Shown: positions 30,876 through 38,949 of the stretch, piece by piece | How the letters are laid out: each line of letters starts with the position of its first letter | How positions within the stretch are numbered: position 1 is the first letter of the stretch | Origin: Pedosphaera sp. | GTDB taxonomy: Bacteria > Verrucomicrobiota > Verrucomicrobiia > Limisphaerales > SIBH01 | Direction of reading: 5' to 3' | NCBI GenBank assembly: GCA_009695285.1 | Contig: SIBH01000004.1 | Span: forward strand, 1-45,577 | Length of the DNA stretch: 45,577 bases | Notes under the pieces: model-generated | Told to the model about the DNA's origin: nothing | Databases searched by the model: none | The model's input: the letters and a program-made list of their open reading frames with translations, nothing else | Position numbers and translations under genes: made by a program

Positions 30876-31928
30876 ATGACACAGTACAGAAATCTTCTTC
30901 GCGCGGTGGTGCTGCTCGGTTTGTTTAGCGGCGCCGCGCCCGCCCGCGCCGGCGAAAAAATTTCGCCGCCCTCCTTCCAGGAAGTCTATGACCTGCTCCG
31001 CACGAACCTCATCGGGGCCGATGACGCGACGCTGAACCGCGCGGCGGTCGAGGGGCTGATCGCACGGCTTGGTTCGCGGGTCTCGCTGGACGCGGTCGCC
31101 GGCACGAACACCGGCCAACCGGCACTGGCGGGCTCGGCGGTGTTTGACGGGGCGTTTGGTTATCTGCGGGTGGCGCGCGTGGGCGGCGGACTGGCGAAGG
31201 AAACCGGTGACGCGCTGCGCCTGCTCGGCATGACGAACAAACTACAGGGGCTGGTGCTGGATCTGCGGTTTGCGGGTGGGCTGGACTATGCGGCGGCGGG
31301 CGCGGTGGCGGACAAGTTTTTCGCCTCGGAGCAACTGCTGCTCGACTGGGGGCAGGGGACGGCGCGGTCCACCGAGAAGGCGGACGCGATTAAAATGCCG
31401 GTCACGATCCTCGTGAATCACCAAACGGCCGGCGCGGCGGAGGCGCTGGCGGCGGTGTTGCGGAATGGGGAAGTGGCGTTGCTGATCGGCACGAACACGG
31501 CCGGGCAGGCGAGCATCATTAAGGAGTTTGTTTTGAAAAACGGCCAGCGGCTGCGCGTCGCCGTCGCATCGGTCAAGCTGGGGAGCGGGGAAACGGTGCC
31601 GGCGGGCGGGTTGAAGGCGGACATCCAGGTGGAGGTCAGCCCGGAGGATGAGAAACAATTTTTTGCCGACGCCTACAAAATTTTGCCCAAGTCCACGACC
31701 GGAGGCGTCGCGAATCTTTCCGTGACGAACCGGCCGCCGCGCCATCGGCTCAACGAGGCGGAGTTGGTGCGCCTGGCCCGGGAGCGGCTGGATCCGGATG
31801 ACGAGTCGAGCCTTCCGGAAGTGAAGCCCGCCGCGGTGGAAAAGCCGGTCATCACCGATCCGGTGCTGGCGCGGGCGCTGGATTTGTTGAAGGGGCTGGC
31901 GGTGGTGCGGGCCAGGCGGGCGGAGTGA
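30876..31928 (+). CDS. S41-peptidase-like exported protein, nucleophile missing
   Basis: A 350-residue exported protein with a signal peptide (about 1-25, ending GAAPARA). The middle resembles the core of C-terminal processing proteases: QGLVLDLRFAGGLDYAAAGAVAD, then VTILVNHQTAGAAEALAAVLRN and LLIGTNTAGQASI. In active S41 enzymes the corresponding element is GSASASE with a catalytic Ser; here it is QTAGAAE with Gly186 at that position, and no PDZ domain is visible. It is probably a pseudo-protease, perhaps a binding or regulatory protein. C-terminal residues about 270-350 are helical and charged (NEAELVRLARERLDPDDESS). Start at ATG 30876 is chosen because longer in-frame extensions run into the hairpin cluster. 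Confidence 0.75.
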   Translation: MTQYRNLLRAVVLLGLFSGAAPARAGEKISPPSFQEVYDLLRTNLIGADDATLNRAAVEGLIARLGSRVSLDAVAGTNTGQPALAGSAVFDGAFGYLRVARVGGGLAKETGDALRLLGMTNKLQGLVLDLRFAGGLDYAAAGAVADKFFASEQLLLDWGQGTARSTEKADAIKMPVTILVNHQTAGAAEALAAVLRNGEVALLIGTNTAGQASIIKEFVLKNGQRLRVAVASVKLGSGETVPAGGLKADIQVEVSPEDEKQFFADAYKILPKSTTGGVANLSVTNRPPRHRLNEAELVRLARERLDPDDESSLPEVKPAAVEKPVITDPVLARALDLLKGLAVVRARRAE

Positions 31929-32043
31929 CGAGAGGGGCGCGCGGCCGCCGGAGCATTGAACACCAGCCCGGCCTTTTCCGCGCCACGCCGATTTCCAAGT
32001 TGATTATTCCGCCGCCCGCCGCAAACTTGCTGCCAGATTTTTG

Positions 32044-34209
32044 ATGAAGACGATTTTGTTTGTTTGCACGGGAAACATTTGCCGCAGTCCGATGGCCGAG
32101 GGGTTGTTCCGCCACGAGACGCGCGGGCGCAAGGATTACCGGGTGCTGTCCGCCGGGGTGGGCGCGCTCGACGGGCAGACGCCGAGCGAATACGCGGTGC
32201 GGGCGCTGCGCGAACTGGGCATCGACATCAGCAAACAGCGCAGCCGGCTGCTCACGGCGGAACTGATCCAGCAGGCCGACTACATTTTCGGGATGACCCA
32301 CAGCCACGTCGATGCCATCACGCTCCTTTATCCGCAGGCGACGGAGAAAACTTTTTTGCTGCGCGAGTTTGACGAGACGCTGGACATTTATGAAAATGAC
32401 ATCAGCGACCCGATTGGCGGGTCGTATGACGTTTATCTAAACTGCCGCGACCAGATCGAGCAGGGCATTGTCACCATGTTGAAATTCATCGAACAGACCA
32501 CCACACCGACCACGCCCCCCGGTCCGGGCGTCAACTCCATTGCGCTCGGCGCCGATCACGGCGGGTTCGAGTTGAAAGAGGCACTCAAGCAGCATCTGCA
32601 GGCGCAGGGCTGGACGGTCAGCGATTTCGGCACGCATTCGAAGGAATCCACTGATTATCCGGACTTCGCCCAGGCCGTGGCCCACAATGTCGCGGGCCAT
32701 CAGAGCGGTTTCGGGCTCTTGGTCTGTACCAGCGGCGTGGGCATGAGCATCGCGGCCAACAAGGTCGCCGGCGTGCGCGCCGCGCTGGTCTTTGACGAGG
32801 AGATGGCCGCCCTTTCCCGCCGGCACAACAACGCAAACGTTCTCTGCCTCGGCAACCGCGCCACCACGCCCGAGCAGGCCAAAAAAATGATCGACGCCTT
32901 TCTCGCCACCCAGTTCGAGGGCGGCCGGCACGAGCGGCGCGTCGAAAAAATGGAACCCAGCATGAGCAGTCCTGACCTGAAATTAAAAACCGTGGACCCG
33001 GAAATCGCCGAGACCATTGACCACGAACGCCAGCGCCAGCAGGAAAACATCGAGCTGATAGCCAGTGAAAATTTCACCAGCCTCGCCGTGATGGAGGCGC
33101 AAGGCTCGGTGCTGACGAACAAATACGCCGAGGGCTACCCTAAGAAACGCTGGTACGGCGGCTGTGAAAACGTCGATGTCGTCGAGCAACTGGCCATCGA
33201 CCGTGCGAAGAAACTTTTCGGCGCCGAGCACGCGAACGTCCAACCGCATTCCGGCAGCGGCGCGAACATGGCGGTCTATTTCGCCTTCCTCAAGCCGGGC
33301 GACAAGATGCTGACCATGGACCTGAGCCACGGCGGGCATCTGACCCACGGCAACAAGGCGAACTTCTCCGGAAAATTTTTCGAGATCGTCCACTACGGCG
33401 TGCGCAAGGAGGACGAACGGATCGACTACGACCAACTCGCGGCGATGGCGCGCGAGCACCGGCCGAAGATGATCACCGTCGGCGCGAGCGCCTATTCGCG
33501 GGTCATTGATTTCAAGCGGATGGGCGAGATCGCGCGCGAGGTCGGCGCGATGCTGCTGGCGGACATCGCGCACATCGCCGGGTTGGTGGCGGCGGGCGAG
33601 CATCCCAGCCCCGTCGGGCACGCGGATTTTGTGACGACGACCACGCACAAGACGTTGCGCGGGCCGCGCGGCGGCTTGATTTTGTGCGGGGAAAAACACG
33701 CGAAGGAAATTGATTCGCAGGCGTTCCCCGGCATCCAGGGCGGGCCGCTGATGCACGTCATCGCGGCGAAGGCGGTTTGTTTTCACGAGGCGTTGCAGCC
33801 GGGGTTCCAGGCGTATCAACAGCAGATCGTCAAGAATGCCCGCGCCCTGGCCGAGGGGATGAAGCGAAACAGCTTCCGGCTGGTCAGCGGCGGCACGGAT
33901 AACCACCTGATGCTGTTGGATGTCGGCGCGCGCGACCTGACCGGGAAGGAATGCCAGATCGTGCTCGACGAGGCCGGCATCACGGTCAACAAAAACACCA
34001 TTCCGTTCGAGACCCGCTCGCCGTTCCAGGCCAGCGGCATCCGGTTGGGCACGCCGGCGGTGACGACGCGCGGGATGCGGGAGTCGGAGATGGCGGCCAT
34101 CGCAGACATGATCAGCGAAGTGTTAATGGACATTAAGAACCTTGACGCCGCGCGTTCCGTCCGGCAACGTGTCACGGAATTGACCGCAAAATTTCCCTTG
34201 CCGTATTGA
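32044..34209 (+). CDS. LMW phosphatase / RpiB / serine hydroxymethyltransferase in one frame
   Basis: One 721-residue frame joins three enzymes. Residues 1-150 form a low-molecular-weight phosphatase: P-loop CTGNICRS with Cys8 and Arg14, general acid Asp122 (SDP). A Thr/Pro-rich linker leads to RpiB (about 164-300): GADHGGF with Asp171/His172, Cys228 in [10 protein letters not shown], and [11 protein letters not shown]. Residues 307-721 are GlyA, with PLP-Lys536 in [10 protein letters not shown]. GlyA converts serine and THF to glycine and methylene-THF; RpiB interconverts ribulose-5-P and ribose-5-P. The order matches the ywlE, rpiB, ..., glyA neighbourhood in Bacillus. The first join is clear. 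The second depends on six A's at 32945-32950: with five, RpiB would stop at TGA overlapping a glyA ATG at 32962 (ATGA). The start ATG 32044 is preferred over TTG 32041. Confidence 0.88.
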   Translation: MKTILFVCTGNICRSPMAEGLFRHETRGRKDYRVLSAGVGALDGQTPSEYAVRALRELGIDISKQRSRLLTAELIQQADYIFGMTHSHVDAITLLYPQATEKTFLLREFDETLDIYENDISDPIGGSYDVYLNCRDQIEQGIVTMLKFIEQTTTPTTPPGPGVNSIALGADHGGFELKEALKQHLQAQGWTVSDFGTHSKESTDYPDFAQAVAHNVAGHQSGFGLLVCTSGVGMSIAANKVAGVRAALVFDEEMAALSRRHNNANVLCLGNRATTPEQAKKMIDAFLATQFEGGRHERRVEKMEPSMSSPDLKLKTVDPEIAETIDHERQRQQENIELIASENFTSLAVMEAQGSVLTNKYAEGYPKKRWYGGCENVDVVEQLAIDRAKKLFGAEHANVQPHSGSGANMAVYFAFLKPGDKMLTMDLSHGGHLTHGNKANFSGKFFEIVHYGVRKEDERIDYDQLAAMAREHRPKMITVGASAYSRVIDFKRMGEIAREVGAMLLADIAHIAGLVAAGEHPSPVGHADFVTTTTHKTLRGPRGGLILCGEKHAKEIDSQAFPGIQGGPLMHVIAAKAVCFHEALQPGFQAYQQQIVKNARALAEGMKRNSFRLVSGGTDNHLMLLDVGARDLTGKECQIVLDEAGITVNKNTIPFETRSPFQASGIRLGTPAVTTRGMRESEMAAIADMISEVLMDIKNLDAARSVRQRVTELTAKFPLPY

Positions 34210-34252
34210 GTGATGAAGACCTGCCAAGCGCCCCACCGATGCGCGATCCGAT

Positions 34253-34281
34253 TTGAATAGATCCAGACAGTAAGAGATACA
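34253..34281 (+). promoter_or_regulatory. rho: Weak candidate promoter upstream of rho
   Basis: TTGAAT at 34253-34258 and GATACA at 34276-34281 with a 17-nt spacer resemble sigma-70 boxes (about 4 of 6 and 3 of 6). They lie between glyA and rho. The match is weak and rests on spacing. Confidence 0.3.
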
Positions 34282-34307
34282 GCAGCCAGTGTTTGTCCCA
34301 TTCCTTA

Positions 34308-34322
34308 GCCGCGAACCGCGGC
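34308..34322 (+). terminator. Short hairpin in the glyA-rho gap
   Basis: GCCGCG at 34308-34313 pairs with CGCGGC at 34317-34322 around AAC, followed by CCATTTTAA. It could terminate the glyA transcript or form part of the rho leader, where autoregulation is common in bacteria. Weak support. Confidence 0.3.
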
Positions 34323-34349
34323 CCATTTTAACCAAAAAATCATTAAATT

Positions 34350-35825
34350 ATGACACGAATTCCAAAAGCGAGAAACGTCCGCCCCAAGGGGCCGCGCGGT
34401 CCTAAGCGTAAAGCCCCCGCGCCGCCGCCCTTCGACATTGAAAGCGAAGTCGCCGCCTCGGCTGCACCGTCCGACGACATGGAACTGCGTCCGCCGACGC
34501 ACGCCGTGGAAACACCGGACGCAACCGCCGCCCAGTCCGAGCCTTCCGCCGACGTCCTGCCCGCGCTGAAGATCAACATCGCCAAACTCCAAGCCATGTC
34601 GATGACCGACCTGAACACCATGGCCAAGGAGATGGGCATCGAGAATTTCGGCACCATGCGCAAGCACGAGGTGATTTTCCATATCCTCCAGAAAAACGCC
34701 GAGCGAAGCGGTGTGCTCTTCAGCGAAGGCGTACTCGAAGTCTTGAGCGAGGGCTTTGGCTTCCTCCGTTCCCAGGCATTCAACTACCTCTCGTGCCCGG
34801 AGGACATTTACGTTTCGCCCTCCCAGATCCGCCGTTTCGATTTGCAGACCGGCAACCTGGTTGCCGGACAGATTCGTCCGCCGAAGGAGAAGGAACGATT
34901 CTTCGCGCTGCTCAAGGTCGAGGCCGTCGATACCGAGGACCCGGACAAGGCGAAGGACAAGACTCATTTTGACAACCTCACGCCGCTCTTCCCGACCAAG
35001 CGTTTCATCCTGGAAACGACCGGAGACGAACTCTCCACGCGCGTGCTCGATCTCGTCAGCCCCATCGGCAAAGGCTCGCGCGGCCTCATCGTCGCGCCGC
35101 CCCGCACTGGCAAGACGGTGCTGATGCAGAAGCTGGCCAATGCGATTCTAAAAAACAATCCCGAGGCCTACCTCTTCATCCTGCTCATCGACGAGCGGCC
35201 CGAGGAAGTCACCGACATGGAACGTTCCTGCCGCCCGGCGGAAGTGATCTCCTCGACCTTCGACGAACCGCCCGAGCGCCACGTGCAGGTGGCCGAGATG
35301 GTCATTGAAAAAGCCAAGCGCATGGTCGAGCACAAACGCGATGTTGTGATTCTGCTCGACTCCATCACGCGTCTGGCCCGCGCCTACAACACCGTTCAGC
35401 CACATTCCGGCAAGATTCTCTCCGGCGGTGTCGATGCCAATGCGCTGCACAAGCCGAAGCGTTTCTTCGGCGCAGCGCGCAACATCGAGGAGGGCGGTTC
35501 GCTGACCATCATCGCCACCGCGCTCGTCGATACCGGCAGCCGCATGGACGAGGTTATTTTTGAAGAGTTCAAAGGCACCGGCAACATGGAAGTCCATCTG
35601 GACCGTCATCTGGTGGACCGCCGTATTTTCCCGTCGATCAACATCGAGCTTTCCGGCACGCGCAAAGAGGAGCTGCTCTACCATCCGCAGGAGTATGCGA
35701 AGGTGGTCATGCTGCGTCGCGCGCTTACCGGCGTGCCGCCGGTCGAGGCGATGGAACTGGTGTTGAATAAGCTCAAAAAGACGAAGAACAATATCGAATT
35801 CCTGCTCGGAGTGACGGCGGGTTGA
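34350..35825 (+). CDS. rho: Transcription termination factor Rho
   Basis: A 491-residue Rho, the hexameric RNA-dependent ATPase that ends transcription. It has a disordered, basic, Pro-rich N-terminal extension (about 1-72) before the Rho_N helices (about 73-118), a cold-shock-like RNA-binding domain ([14 protein letters not shown], about 125-200), and a RecA-like ATPase with Walker A PPRTGKT (Lys255), [16 protein letters not shown] (catalytic Glu), [15 protein letters not shown] as Walker B, and the C-terminal motif [11 protein letters not shown]. The Walker A reads RTGKT in place of the usual KAGKT. Extensions of this kind occur in other phyla and can affect RNA binding. It starts 140 nt after glyA. 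Confidence 0.96.
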   Translation: MTRIPKARNVRPKGPRGPKRKAPAPPPFDIESEVAASAAPSDDMELRPPTHAVETPDATAAQSEPSADVLPALKINIAKLQAMSMTDLNTMAKEMGIENFGTMRKHEVIFHILQKNAERSGVLFSEGVLEVLSEGFGFLRSQAFNYLSCPEDIYVSPSQIRRFDLQTGNLVAGQIRPPKEKERFFALLKVEAVDTEDPDKAKDKTHFDNLTPLFPTKRFILETTGDELSTRVLDLVSPIGKGSRGLIVAPPRTGKTVLMQKLANAILKNNPEAYLFILLIDERPEEVTDMERSCRPAEVISSTFDEPPERHVQVAEMVIEKAKRMVEHKRDVVILLDSITRLARAYNTVQPHSGKILSGGVDANALHKPKRFFGAARNIEEGGSLTIIATALVDTGSRMDEVIFEEFKGTGNMEVHLDRHLVDRRIFPSINIELSGTRKEELLYHPQEYAKVVMLRRALTGVPPVEAMELVLNKLKKTKNNIEFLLGVTAG

Positions 35826-35857
35826 GCTGCAGAACAGGGCCGGTTGTGATTGATTAG

Positions 35858-36052
35858 TCGGAAATCAAAGTTGTCGGGAAAAGAAAACCGCCGACCGCTC
35901 CCGTCGACTGTTTGCGCCGGGCGCATGATCTGCAACGATACGCCGAGCAATTGTGTCCTTATCCGCGCCCGCGCGGTTTTGTATTCAAGGCCCGCACTTG
36001 GGAGGAATACGAGCGCTGGCGGCGCAGCCAGACCAATCCCCGTCTTTGGTGA
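35858..36052 (+). CDS. Small protein upstream of the nucleotidyltransferase, start uncertain
   Basis: The frame is open from 35858 to the stop at 36050-36052 and ends RPRGFVFKARTWEEYERWRR then SQTNPRLW. No ATG is present in the frame; TTG at 35912 would give about 46 residues. The distinctive FVFKARTWEEYERWRRSQ tail is of the kind found as a small partner gene immediately before nucleotidyltransferase genes, and the next ATG is 6 nt downstream. The missing start suggests that the 5' part has decayed too, or that an alternative start is used. A two-gene nucleotidyltransferase module (possibly toxin-antitoxin-like) is inferred. Confidence 0.5.
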   Translation, partial: SEIKVVGKRKPPTAPVDCLRRAHDLQRYAEQLCPYPRPRGFVFKARTWEEYERWRRSQTNPRLW

Positions 36053-36058
36053 GACGCT

Positions 36059-36510
36059 ATGCCCGCGTCCAATCCACTGATTCGCATTTGGACCTTGTTG
36101 AACTCTGTGGGTGCTCGATATCTGGTGATGGGCGGGCAGGCCTGCATTCTCCACGGCGTCATTCATACGACTGAGCACGTGGCATTCTAATCGAGGCGAC
36201 CGAGGAGAACGGACAAAAAGTCCTCAACGCCCTCGCCCAAATGAAGGATGGCGCCGCCGCCGAACTGACGCCACGCGATTTGCTCGACAACGTCGTGGTG
36301 AAAATCGCCGACGAAGTGGAGGTCGATGTGAGCACGCACGCCTGGAAAGTTTCCTACCCGGACGCCATTGGCCCCGCGCTGGAAGTGGTGGTGGATGGAG
36401 TGCGGATTCCCTACCTCGGACTCGACAGCCTTATCGCCAGCAAGGAGACCGATCGCGAGCAGGATCGGCTGGACATTCTGCGCCTGCGCGCGCAGAAAAA
36501 ACTTCCTTAA
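36059..36510 (+). pseudogene. Nucleotidyltransferase-like gene, single-base frameshift
   Basis: The 5' frame from ATG 36059 reads MPASNPLIRIWTLLNSVGAR then YLVMGGQACILHGVIHTTEHV and hits TAA at 36187-36189. The following frame reads ILIEATEENGQKVLNALAQ and continues to VSTHAWKVSYPDA, YLGLDSLIASKETDREQDRL and the stop at 36508-36510. Restoring one A in GTGGCATTC at about 36180-36185 gives HVDILIEATEENGQ, joining the frames into a protein of 150 residues. The MGGQA core and HVD(I)LI are typical of the NTase fold in AbiEii/DUF6036-like proteins, and the missing base falls in the Asp codon of the second catalytic site. Gene decay or a sequence error; the partner gene lies directly upstream. Confidence 0.7.
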
Positions 36511-36558
36511 GCCGTTTCAATTTCCTTCGTGGCGAACCCCCTCGGCCAAAGGCAGTGT

Positions 36559-36703
36559 CCTGATTTGAATGGAGCGCGGCTGTGTCGAAGACCAGCCGCA
36601 GCGCACTCGCAAACACTGGCGCTTTGAATTATCCAAGAACCTTTCCGTTCGCCACCTGCTGCGGTTGGTCGAGGACGACACAGCCGCGCTCCGGCAAATC
36701 AGG
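36559..36703. repeat. Long palindromic repeat, family A copy 2
   Basis: The outer arms CCTGATTTG (36559-36567) and CAAATCAGG (36695-36703) extend an inner inverted repeat. Its left arm at 36571-36603 begins GGAGCGCGGCTGTGTCGAAG; its right arm at 36656-36692 is identical over 37 nt to the right arm of copy 1 at 13570-13606. The central 52 nt differ from copy 1. It lies between the nucleotidyltransferase remnant and the lipoprotein gene. Confidence 0.8.
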
Positions 36704-36761
36704 GCACAACGAAGCCAAAGCAGGGCTTGCTCTGGCCTGTGTTGGAAAGTAAAACTAACCA

Positions 36762-37796
36762 ATGTTTTTTTGCATCCCGGTGAAATTTGTTCCGCTGCGC
36801 GCGCGGTGGCCGCTGTTGCTGGCCGCGTTGCTCGCGGGCTGCGGGCCGGAGGAGATCAAAACTTATCGTGTCCCCAAGGAGCGTGCGCCGGTGCGCCGGG
36901 TGGCGGAACCTTCCGAAAATTCCCCGCGGCCTCAGCTTCGTTGGAAGCTGCCGGCGGGCTGGGAGGAACTGCCGCCGAGCGAGATTCGCGTCGGAAATTT
37001 TCAGGTCAGCGGCGCGGACGGCGCGAAGGCCCAGATCACGATCATCCCGCTGCCCGGCGCGGCGGGGCGCGAACTGGACAACGTCAACCGCTGGCGCGGG
37101 CAGGTCGGCCTGGGGCCGGTCGCCCAGGAGGAGCTGGCCGGGCAATCCACGCCGGTCGAGGTCGCCGGCCAGCCCGCGCGGTTGTATAACCTGGCCGGGA
37201 CGCCGCCGGAGGAAAAAGAAAAGGGCCGTATCCTGGCGGTGATTTTTCAGCGCGGAGACCTCTCGTGGTTTTTCAAAATGACCGGGCCGGACGCGCTGGT
37301 GCAGCAGCAGAAGGCGGCCTTCACGGGATTTCTAAAAAACATTTCCTTCGAGGACGGGACGGAGCACGCGGCGGAAGCAGGGAACGTCAAACCGCCCGCC
37401 GACCCCCGCCAGCCGGCCTGGAAAGTGCCGGCCGGCTGGCAGGAACAGCCGGCCGGGCCGATGCAGTCCGCGAAGTTCACCGTGCCCGGCAAAGCCGAAG
37501 TTAGCGTCTCGGTTTTTCCCGGCGACGTCGGCGGAGTGCCGGCCAACGTCAACCGCTGGCGCGGCCAACTCGGCCTGCCGCCGGTGGACGCCGCCGAGCT
37601 GCTAAAGATCATCACGCCCCTTGACCTCGGCGGCGTGTCCGCCACATTGGTCGATATGACGAACAAACCGCGACGCATGGTCGGCGTGATTGTGCCGCGC
37701 GGCGGCCAGACGTGGTTTTTCAAGCTGCTGGGCGACGAGGCGGCGGTGGCGGGGGCGAAGGACGCCTTGGTCGAGTTCGTGAAATCGGCGAAATAA
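36762..37796 (+). CDS. Lipoprotein with duplicated domain upstream of resB
   Basis: A 344-residue lipoprotein (lipobox LLAGC, Cys27). The mature part contains two tandem copies of one domain: the first from about 60 (WKLPAGWEELPPSEIRVGNF) with the NVNRWRGQVGLGPVAQEEL element, the second from about 215 (WKVPAGWQEQPAGPMQSAKF) with NVNRWRGQLGLPPVDAAEL; each ends with a WFFKMTG or WFFKLLG strand. The two copies may bind a common ligand, and duplication followed by divergence is evident. It ends 1 nt before resB, so an association with cytochrome c maturation or export is plausible but unproven. An ATG at 36762 or a GTG at 36780 could start it. Confidence 0.8.
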   Translation: MFFCIPVKFVPLRARWPLLLAALLAGCGPEEIKTYRVPKERAPVRRVAEPSENSPRPQLRWKLPAGWEELPPSEIRVGNFQVSGADGAKAQITIIPLPGAAGRELDNVNRWRGQVGLGPVAQEELAGQSTPVEVAGQPARLYNLAGTPPEEKEKGRILAVIFQRGDLSWFFKMTGPDALVQQQKAAFTGFLKNISFEDGTEHAAEAGNVKPPADPRQPAWKVPAGWQEQPAGPMQSAKFTVPGKAEVSVSVFPGDVGGVPANVNRWRGQLGLPPVDAAELLKIITPLDLGGVSATLVDMTNKPRRMVGVIVPRGGQTWFFKLLGDEAAVAGAKDALVEFVKSAK

Positions 37797-37797
37797 C

Positions 37798-38949
37798 ATG
37801 CTCCAGCGCCTCATCAACTTTTTCTGCTCGCTCCGGCTCACGGTCGTGTTCCTTTGCCTCGCGGGGCTGCTCGTTTTCATCGGCACGGTGGCGCAGGTGG
37901 ACGAAGGGCTTTACCAGGCGCAGAACCGCTACTTCCGCAGCCTGCTGATCTGGTGGACGCCCAAAGGCACGGACTGGAAGCTGCCGATTTTCCCGGGCGG
38001 CTACTTCATCGGCGGCGTGCTGCTGGTCAACCTGCTCTCGGCGCACGTCCAGCGGTTCAAATTCACGCCCAAGAAAATCCCCATCTTCGTCATTCACGCC
38101 GGCATCATCCTGCTGCTCGTCGGGCAGTTCACCACCGACCTCGGCCAGGTCGAGAGCCACCTGCGGCTGACCGAGGGCGAGGCGAAAAACTTTTCCGAAA
38201 ACGGGCGCGACAGCGAACTGGCCGTGATCGATGCCAGCAGCATCGAGTTCGACGAAGTGGTGGTCATTCCCGAATCGCGGCTCGCGGCGGACAAGGAAAT
38301 CCGCCACGAGAAACTGCCCTTCACCATCCGCGTGAAAAAATACCTGCCCAATTCGCGCCTCGCCCGCCGCGCGCCGATGGCCGAGACGGAGCCGCCGCCG
38401 GCCACGCAGGGGGTCGGCCAGAGGCTGACCTTGAGCGCGATGCCGCTCACCGCGAAAATGGACGAGCGCAACGTCCCCTCCGCCGTCCTCGAGATCATGA
38501 ACGGATCGGAGTCGCTCGGCACCTGGCTGGTTTCCGACCTGCTTGATGAAACCCAGCCTGTGACCGTGGGCGGAAAAACCTTACAGATCGCGCTGCGTTT
38601 GACCCGCTACTACAAGCCGTATTCCGTCGAGCTGCTGAAATTTACCCATGAAAAATACAAGGGGACCGACACGCCGAAAAATTTCGCCAGCCGCGTCCGC
38701 CTGCAGCGGCTCGACTCCAAGGAGGACCGCCCGGTGGATATTTCCATGAACAATCCGCTGCGCTATGGAGGCGAGACCTATTATCAAGCGGGCTTCGATG
38801 ACAAGAATTCCCGCGTCACCATCCTGCAGGTCGTGCGGAACCCAAGCTGGCTCATTCCCTACATTTCCTGCGTGCTGGTCGGGCTGGGATTGACCGGGCA
38901 ATTTCTGATGCACTTGATCGGCTTCGCCCTGAAACGGAGGACGAAATGA
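37798..38949 (+). CDS. resB: Cytochrome c biogenesis protein ResB (System II)
   Basis: A 383-residue ResB/Ccs1. N-terminal helices (about 10-30 FFCSLRLTVVFLCLAGLLVF and 65-82), a third at about 97-115 (FVIHAGIILLLVGQF), a long periplasmic domain (about 120-345) and a C-terminal helix (about 348-372). It carries LRLTVVFLCLAGLLVFIGT and the GGYFIGGVLLVNLLSAHVQRF segment typical of ResB. With CcsA it holds apocytochrome and heme for thioether bond formation at CxxCH sites on the outer side of the membrane. It overlaps ccsA by ATGA and follows the lipoprotein by 1 nt. Confidence 0.9.
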   Translation: MLQRLINFFCSLRLTVVFLCLAGLLVFIGTVAQVDEGLYQAQNRYFRSLLIWWTPKGTDWKLPIFPGGYFIGGVLLVNLLSAHVQRFKFTPKKIPIFVIHAGIILLLVGQFTTDLGQVESHLRLTEGEAKNFSENGRDSELAVIDASSIEFDEVVVIPESRLAADKEIRHEKLPFTIRVKKYLPNSRLARRAPMAETEPPPATQGVGQRLTLSAMPLTAKMDERNVPSAVLEIMNGSESLGTWLVSDLLDETQPVTVGGKTLQIALRLTRYYKPYSVELLKFTHEKYKGTDTPKNFASRVRLQRLDSKEDRPVDISMNNPLRYGGETYYQAGFDDKNSRVTILQVVRNPSWLIPYISCVLVGLGLTGQFLMHLIGFALKRRTK

